This document shows, piece after piece, positions 57,944-64,000 of a DNA stretch of 64,000 nt. This DNA comes from Anisodus tanguticus (lineage: Eukaryota > Streptophyta > Magnoliopsida > Solanales > Solanaceae): positions 13,261,001 to 13,325,000 of the forward strand of contig CM067550.1 in NCBI GenBank assembly GCA_034509755.1, given 5' to 3'. The stretch's first letter is position 1. Every line of letters begins with the position of its first letter. The translations under genes were made by a program, and so were the position numbers. The notes under the pieces were generated by a model. It was not told the DNA's origin and did not search any database. It saw only the letters and a list, made by a program, of their open reading frames with translations.

Positions 57944-58740
57944 AGGAGAGGGAGGGTGATCGAGGAGACCCAGACTATCGATCTCTTCTCTATGGCGGGA
58001 GGTTTCTTTCGTATCAAGAGTGTGTTGGAGAGGCCAGGGAAGATGGATTGGATCGAGAGGCGATGCTTATGCCTCTTCTTTATCGATAGGATTCCCATCA
58101 TTTTCAGTCTACGGCGAAGGAGATAAGGGCGAGGCACCGAACATGTTCTACCCTCAACCTCCATCCGTCATTAGTAATATCAATTCGCTTTTCCTATTCA
58201 CTAGTACACTGCGTGCTACAACTAGCAGCCCCTTTACTAGGTTTGGAAAAGGCTAGCGCGCAACGGCCGATGAAAAGCCAGTAACTTCTTAGGAGTCAGT
58301 TTTGGCTTGCCCCTCTCCAACGAGTCAAGTGGCTGGAGCAAAGGCTGGGTCTATTCTGGGAGCATTTGCCTCCTCTCGACCCTGAGGCCGGATTTTTATC
58401 CAGTAAGATACGCTTGTTGATATCACCCTGCTTTTGGGTATTACTTTGAACATATTCAACGTACTTATTGTAATAAGTTCCAACACGGGTAACCATTTGG
58501 TACCCTTTTTTTTGTTATGATCATCTAACTCGGCGTTCTGTACCACATAGTTTAATACCCATATGAGATCCTCATGAGGAATTGAGTCATAACCAGTATA
58601 GCAATATTTGTTCGACTGATGCGCTCTCCACATCAATTCTGTTATGGGTTCATCCGGACTTCGACGTTCTAAACACAACGACATCATAGAATTTATATAC
58701 TCCTGACGAGTGATCAGGATATGCCTTCTCTGTCGTCATC
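57944..58740 (-). other. Organelle-like DNA next to the viral relic
   Basis: Base composition is more balanced than the AT-rich surroundings, with segments such as 'gaaaaggctagcgcgcaac' and 'gtcgagaggaggcaaatgc' on either strand in the style of plant mitochondrial DNA. A minus-strand open frame (58687-58325) contains 'MWRAHQSNKYCYTGYDSIP' and 'EDLIWVLNYVVQNAELDDH'; I do not recognise it. A neighbouring frame (58496-58296) continues 'TYYNKYVEYVQSNTQKQGD', suggesting a frameshift within one former gene. Confidence 0.45.
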
Positions 58741-58744
58741 CACA

Positions 58745-59580
58745 CTATATAATGGTGGTATAGGGCAAACAGATTAATGAGGATGTCGCACACCGTATTA
58801 GAGCAGGGTGGGTGAATGTAGGCTCGCCTCCGGGGTGCTTTGTGATAAGAAGGTATCGCCTAGACTAAAAGGTAAGTTCTACAGAGTGGTGGTTAGACCA
58901 ACGTTATTGTATGAGGTAGAATGTTGGTCAGCCAAGAACGTTCACGTTCAGAAGATGAAGGTGGCGGAGATGAGGATGCTCAGATGGATGTGTGTTCATG
59001 CTAGGAGAGATATGATTAGAAATGAAGTTATATGCGATAAGGTCGAAGTGGCCTCCGTGGAGGATAAGATGAGAAAAGCGAGATTGAGATGGTTTGCGCA
59101 TGTAAAGAAGAGGTATGAGGATGTGCCAGTTATGAGGTGTGAGGATTGGCGATTGCAAGAGTTAGGAGAGGTAGAGGTAGGCCGAAGAAGAATAGGGGGG
59201 AGGTGATTAGACAAGACATGGCACAACTTCGGTTGACTGAGGACATGACCCTAAATAGGATGATTTGGAGGTCGAGGATTAGGATAGAAGGTTAGTATGT
59301 AGTTGAGTTTTGTCGCACTGTGTGTGAGAGAGATAGAGGCTAAAATCTTCATCTCCTCTTCTCCTTTTCTGTGTAGTATTACTTAGGTTTAGCGTAGATC
59401 CATACTTTTATTTGTGTATAGTATGTGTTGTTTCATGTGTTCTGTATCATGATATTTTGTTGTCTTAGTTTCCTTAAATTTATGCATTGACTATGTTTCT
59501 TTTGAGCCGAGGGTCTATCGGAAATGATCTTTTTATGCCTCCCTAGACCCCACTTGTGGTTGTGTTGTGTGTAATCAAAA
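58745..59580 (+). mobile_element. RTE-type LINE, 5'-truncated
   Basis: Retains the C-terminal end of the reverse-transcriptase polyprotein and the 3' UTR. After the coding end near 59206 come 'gaggacatgaccctaaatag', 'gaggattaggatagaaggtt' and the tail 'gccgagggtctatcggaaat' with (TTG/GTT)-like repeats. 5' truncation is the usual outcome of target-primed reverse transcription. Confidence 0.9.
58808..59206 (+). pseudogene. LINE reverse transcriptase C-terminal part
   Basis: Frame contains 'ASGVLCDKKVSPRLKGKFYR', 'RPTLLYEVECWSAKNVHVQK', 'KVAEMRMLRWMCVHARRD' and 'KMRKARLRWFAHVKKR', the C-terminal domain of plant RTE LINE proteins. The catalytic palm is missing. Without the upstream polymerase it has no activity. 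Confidence 0.92.
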
Positions 59581-60982
59581 CAAACATTGTACTATTTAAA
59601 GTAACACAATAATACAATACAATAAGTAACAACCATCCAAACAAGATGTAAACCTAAAGGGAAAAAGGATAAGAAGCCTTGTTTATTGTAGGTGAAAGAA
59701 AGCTTAGAATTTTTTTCCTTTTAAAGTATAAAAGCCAACTTTGTCAAAATCACCAGTTCTCACAGTAGAAGTATATGCATGATATTGGGTCAGAAATCAT
59801 GAAAGAGGGAAAGTACAACTAACTAAAATGTAAAGAAGGATTGATTAGAAATGTAAAGAAACCTTAATGCAATTTGTGAGTTCTTAAGGAATGAAAAATA
59901 CCGTTTACTGTGAATATTAGGAGACTTAGGAGGGCGCCACAACAAACCGTTACAACTAACAGCACCTAATGAAGAAAATAACAACCAACTCAACTTTATA
60001 AAGGTTTTAGGTTAAACTGAAATTTTGTCCACGACTTTTGGCTATTTACGTGTTTGTCCCTGAATTTTACTTGTTTCAGAACAAGCAGTACCAATTCGCG
60101 CTTAATTATTCATCGCTTTAAGAAGTAAACTTATCAAAATAGTCCTCAAAGTATGTGATTTAGTTCTTTTTTCTGGTTTCAATCTTCCAAAGCAAACCGA
60201 TAGATTCAGAAGCACCTAGTGAAGTGTTGTGAACGATATTGCCCCGAAGGGCATGTTTGGAGATATTGTTATTAATGAGTTTGGACCAGTATTGAATTAA
60301 GTGATTATGTTTGAAATTTTGGTGGATAAATAGCTACTTGTGAAAGCGAATTATGTTATTAGTATTATTGCGGCAAAAGTTTGTTTATATTCTCTTCCCT
60401 TCTCAAGTATTTATATCATCTTTTGCTAATTGAATATCAATAGAAATAAATGATAATAAAAATAAAATAATTTGAAATTGATTAAGCTACAATCATTGTA
60501 AGTTATCTACTATCATTTTCTTTCCTCTCGCAAATGCTAGGAGCATATCAATTACAGTAGTGTTTATTAATTAAATTGATTTCAATCATTACAACAATTA
60601 TTTCTTTAATATTGCAACAAGAAAGAAATTGGGAACAAATGTAATAGCATCAATTACATCAGAAAATTAAATTAATGTACGTTTGTTATAGAAGTTTATA
60701 CAAACATATAGATAACATACACTTAATAAAAAAAAGTTTTATTTTTCTCGTAAGTTATATCATGTTCATTTAAAAGAATTGGAGGACTCATTCAACTCTT
60801 AAGAAAATTATGGTAGAGAACTATATACAAATTTAAATTATATTATATATATATATATATAAATTATAAAATGCGTATCTATAAATTTAATTCTACACAT
60901 ATTATAGGTTCTTAAAATTAAAATACAGAACAACATTCCTATTTTGGTGCAATTTTGCGGGTTTTTTTTTTTTGTTGATAAG
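59581..60982. other. Intergenic or 5' flank of candidate gene
   Basis: AT-rich, a (TA)n tract at about 60842-60860, no recognised repeat. May be the upstream region of the exon at 60983. Confidence 0.35.
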
Positions 60983-61103
60983 ATGAAGAGGGCAATGCCA
61001 TGGAGTGATGATGAAGAAGATGATACATCCTCAAATGATTCTTCAACACTTGATACTGATACTAGCGACTATTTGGGCCCCACCAAAAATAAATTTTCTC
61101 AAG
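60983..61103 (+). CDS. Candidate first exon, acidic Ser/Asp-rich protein
   Basis: ATG at 60983 opens 'MKRAMPWSDDEEDDTSSND' followed by a Ser/Thr/Asp-rich run and 'YLGPTKNKFSQ', ending at a good donor aag|gtaact (61104). The composition (acidic, with CK2-like S-D/E sites) is non-random and resembles N-termini of nuclear plant proteins, but I cannot name it. No second exon is recognisable in the next kilobases, which are full of SINE and LTR insertions, so the gene may be broken or its next exon may lie beyond the window. Confidence 0.45.
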
Positions 61104-61129
61104 GTAACTCCTTTAAACACAATTATTAG

Positions 61130-61570
61130 GGTATTTTTTGAGCTATTTGGAGGGTATTATTGAGCTAGTTGACTAACAGCAAGGTCATTTTTGAGCTAGA
61201 AATGTAACGGAGGGTAAATTTGACTTATTTTGAATAGTTCAAGGTTTTTTTTGCCCTTTTCCCCTTTTTTATAACTGTGTTGTCCGGCCAGCTTGCGGGC
61301 CTCGACTAATTCCATGGGTATCCGTTAGCTTCTATTGACATAGTTATCCGGGACATATGGGTAAATATCACCTAATATTTTAAAAAACAAGACGTCATGG
61401 TTCTCAACCTAGTTCATGGACCACTAAGCAAGGTTTCTTGTGCTACCAAGGAAAAGGTTTACTTTAGGGTATTATTGAGCTAGTTGACTAACAACAAGGG
61501 CGTTTTTGAGCCAAAAATTGTAACAGACTGGGGTAAAATTGACCTATTTTGAATAGTTCTAAGAGGAAAT
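61130..61570. repeat. Direct repeats flanking SINE copy 1
   Basis: 'tattattgagctagttgact', 'aacagcaagg' and 'cctattttgaatagttc'-type sequence occurs on both sides of the SINE (about 61150-61240 and 61465-61560), i.e. a duplicated module of roughly 95 bp. Confidence 0.7.
61266..61456 (-). mobile_element. tRNA-derived SINE, copy 1 (empty site)
   Basis: On the minus strand it has an A-box-like 'tagtggtccatgaac', then 'gagaaccatgacgtc', and ends in 'gtcgaggcccgcaagctggc'. The order matches a SINE family widespread in dicots. It is uninterrupted at 'catggttctcaac', where copy 2 has a solo LTR. Confidence 0.7.
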
Positions 61571-61849
61571 TTTCAAAAATATATAGTTTTACTGTTACAA
61601 GTCTCAAAACCAAATTCAGAAATATAGAACCCAATATTATACAACATTGTACCTGAGAAAAGCATTATACATAATGTATCAATCTTGTATAAAACTGTAT
61701 AAAAAGTGTGTATACACAAATATGGGCTAAACCGGGTAACAAACTCAAAATATGGGCTATGTGGCGTAAATATTTTCTTCCAGTAGACATAGAGCGTAGT
61801 TTTTTCTAGTTTTAGTTCAAGGGTATTTTTGGCCCTTTTTCCCCTTTTT

Positions 61850-63196
61850 TTATAACCGCTGTGTCCGGCCAGCTTGCGGGCACCTCGACTAATTCCATGG
61901 GTACCTGTTAGCTTCTATCTCACCTAATATTTTTGGCTCCACGGTTTTTAACAAGAGACGACATGGTTCTTGTTGGATAATACAAGGTTGCAGGAAACGA
62001 AAATTACAAGTAACTGCTAATGTAAGAATTGAAATTACAATTCAACTAGAAATCTAAAAATTACAAAGATGAACAAGAAAAACTGGAAAACTGTTTTTTG
62101 CGGAGTCGAGTATGCACCCCGTCCTTAAGACAATATTGCCCCGTATGTATCCTTTATACGTCCTGGACAATTTGTCTCCCAAGATAAAACAGCAATGGAA
62201 CACTTGAGCAAAGGAAACTCAAATGCTACCTTGAAGAATATTGAGCAATGAAATGATGCTAGGAAGATGTAGGAAGAAACTGTTTTGCTTGTGTATTTTC
62301 GTGTATATTGCAAGTATGTTAAGTGTTCCTCAACAATGGTGTAAGGGATGTTTATATAGGTGAGGGAGGACTTTTTAACTGCCTCCATAACAGCCATTAT
62401 TGGCCAAATAATGGCCATTATTGGCCAAATAAAGCCACCAAAATAAATGGTGAAAGACCAACGGATTTGGCCATTATAGGAGGAGTAATTCAGCCAAAAT
62501 AAATGGTTGAATTGAGTGCTAGGCATTTCTGTTCTGACCGTCAAAATTCTGACTTTCTGAAAACTTCAGGGACCAAACTGTACATCTTGAAACTTCAGGG
62601 ACCAAACTGTACATCTGAAAGAATTCTGATCCAAACTGTACTTCTGAAACTTCTGGGATCAAACTGTACTTTTAGCAAAGTTCTCTGGCCCAAAAAGATA
62701 ATATCAGAAGGCCCACGACCCGTGACCCGAGAACCCGGAACCGGACGGGCGGGCGGCGGCGCGTGTGTGGTCTTTCCTCGAACCGAAGCACATCTAGGTC
62801 CTCCCTCCTTTAACCACATGGGATACCCCTTGGGGTCCCAAACCCCAAACCAATTTTGAGTCTTATATACACAACAATTCTTTCTTCATCTACCGATGAG
62901 GGAGAATTGATCACACACCACACTTTTCCATGCTTCAAACACCTTACTTCGTGAACCAATATCTCTTTCATTTCTCAATGAAATTTGACTATTCTTGGCC
63001 CTACGGTTATCTACGTACTTAGTAGATCATGCATGTGTGAAGAACCGGATTCTCCAACATACGTAACACTAGTGTTTAAGCCGTTAAAGTTGGTCGGTCG
63101 CAACTCCCGCCAAAGGCAAATTTCCAACAGTTCTCAATCTAGTTCATTGACCACTATACAACGATTATTGTGCTATCAAGGAAAAGGTTTACTTTT
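61850..63196 (-). mobile_element. Same SINE, copy 2, split by solo LTR
   Basis: SINE parts lie at 61850-61970 and 63130-63196. They match copy 1 except for the LTR of copy E between them. Confidence 0.75.
61971..63129 (-). mobile_element. Solo LTR, conserved-core family, copy E
   Basis: 1159 bp, plus-strand ends tgttggataata and aaatttccaaca, flanked by a perfect duplication gttct (61966-61970 and 63130-63134). The hairpin core lies at 62101-62183 (complement). Carries tandem 'cttcagggaccaaactgta' units at about 62565-62670 and a GC-rich segment at 62710-62770. Confidence 0.95.
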
Positions 63197-63328
63197 CAAT
63201 AAATGTAGTTTATTTGACAGCAAACTACAGTAGTTGCTTAGGTAGTTAGAAATGTAAAAGAGAGCAAGTAATCTGTGATTACTGATTACCTGGCATGGAT
63301 AGTTGTTTATAATGTTAGTTGTATAACT

Positions 63329-64000
63329 TGTTGGTTGCTATTGTATAAAGCAGTACGGGAAGTAAATAACTATTACAAGTGTTCGAAAGGATAAACTAAT
63401 AGGTCAATGTTGATAACTGCCGCAAGCTTGTTGTGTCTTGAATCTTGATAACCTGAAATCAAGAAATAACTAAATCTGGATGGTTACAACGGTGTGCTGA
63501 GTCGAGTGATTGCACTCTGTCCTTAAGACAAGATTGCCCCGTATATATGCTTTTACGTTAATGGGCAATAGTCTCCCAAGATAAAACAACACTTTAATCT
63601 CAACACTACAAAGCAAATAGGTTGAGTCTGACGAAGAAAACAAATATGAATCGACTTGCTAAAGAAATGGAAAAGGAAGGAAGAGTTTCTGTTTTCTCTT
63701 CTGTTTTGTCTCTGTGTATATAGTGTGTCTCTGTTGTGTATATGTGTCTTTCCTCACTGTTTTTCAACACTGTTTTGCTATCTTTTTCGTCACTGTTTCT
63801 TGTCTGTTTGTGCTGTTTTTTGTTACTGAAAATGTGCATTGTTTTTTTCATGTTGTATATGTTGCATAATTGAGCCAAAAGGCATCAATAAATAGCATGG
63901 AGGAGGGACTCTTCAACTGCCACAAACAAAGATGTTAATGGCATTAGTGAGGGTTGTTAATGGCATTAGAGAGGGTTGTTAATGGCCATTTAGAGAGGCT
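63329..64000 (-). mobile_element. LTR of the conserved-core family, copy F, cut by window end
   Basis: Plus-strand end tgttggttgctattgta at 63329, hairpin core complement at 63497-63580, nearly the same as copy D. Near the window end a tandem 'gttgttaatggcattagaga' repeat begins (63936-64000). Confidence 0.85.

Noticed and set aside
58020..58256. Plus-strand protein frame of 78 codons
   Set aside because: No motif and overlaps organelle-like DNA whose other strand carries the viral relic; insufficient support.

Overview
The window is plant nuclear DNA, AT-rich and dominated by transposable elements. Its repeats point to a dicot, most likely Solanaceae: RTE-type LINE tails ending in TTG repeats, Au-type SINEs, hAT elements with TAGGGGTGG ends, Stowaway MITEs, and an Ogre/Tat-like Ty3-gypsy element. 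The genus cannot be fixed from sequence alone. Only one complete, intact-looking host gene is present: a ten-exon type I inositol polyphosphate 5-phosphatase on the minus strand (7287 to 4376, 564 codons, all splice junctions in phase).

Layout. 1-3690: LINE 3' tails, Stowaway MITEs and microsatellites. 3690-7290: the 5-phosphatase and a spliced-looking 3' transcript tail. 7902-13552: a Ty1/copia element complete from end to end, with a perfect TSD (TAGCT), two ~0.3 kb LTRs and a gag-pol broken by many stops. 13596-16755: nested MITEs, including a hAT-type element inside a Stowaway element. 16900-21870: a nest in which a 3.4 kb hAT transposon (BED finger plus hAT dimerisation domain, decayed) sits in a C-rich minisatellite. 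22700-29550: hAT MITE, two solo LTRs, nested MITEs and a local duplication. 30619-39410: internally deleted Ogre/Tat-like gypsy element on the minus strand. 39415-40342: third solo LTR. 40343-44750: no recognisable gene. 44751-53929: Au SINEs, then a decayed minus-strand copia element split at the gag/protease junction by a 5.3 kb non-coding LTR element. 54873-64000: more LTRs of the solo-LTR family on the minus strand, an orphan exon fragment next to a 102-bp palindrome, a relic of a mitovirus RNA-dependent RNA polymerase beside organelle-like DNA, an RTE LINE reverse-transcriptase tail, a candidate first exon, and SINEs.

The two most interesting signals are as follows. (1) Six LTRs (three plus, three minus) that differ greatly elsewhere share an ~85-nt core in the presumed 5' leader. 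It folds into three small hairpins with compensatory changes, so it looks like a conserved structured RNA element of an LTR retrotransposon family. (2) A stretch with the GDD motif of a mitovirus polymerase lies beside organelle-like sequence, consistent with viral sequence that reached the nucleus by way of mitochondrial DNA. Several insertions can be dated relative to one another because a repeat paralog lacking the insertion lies within the same window.
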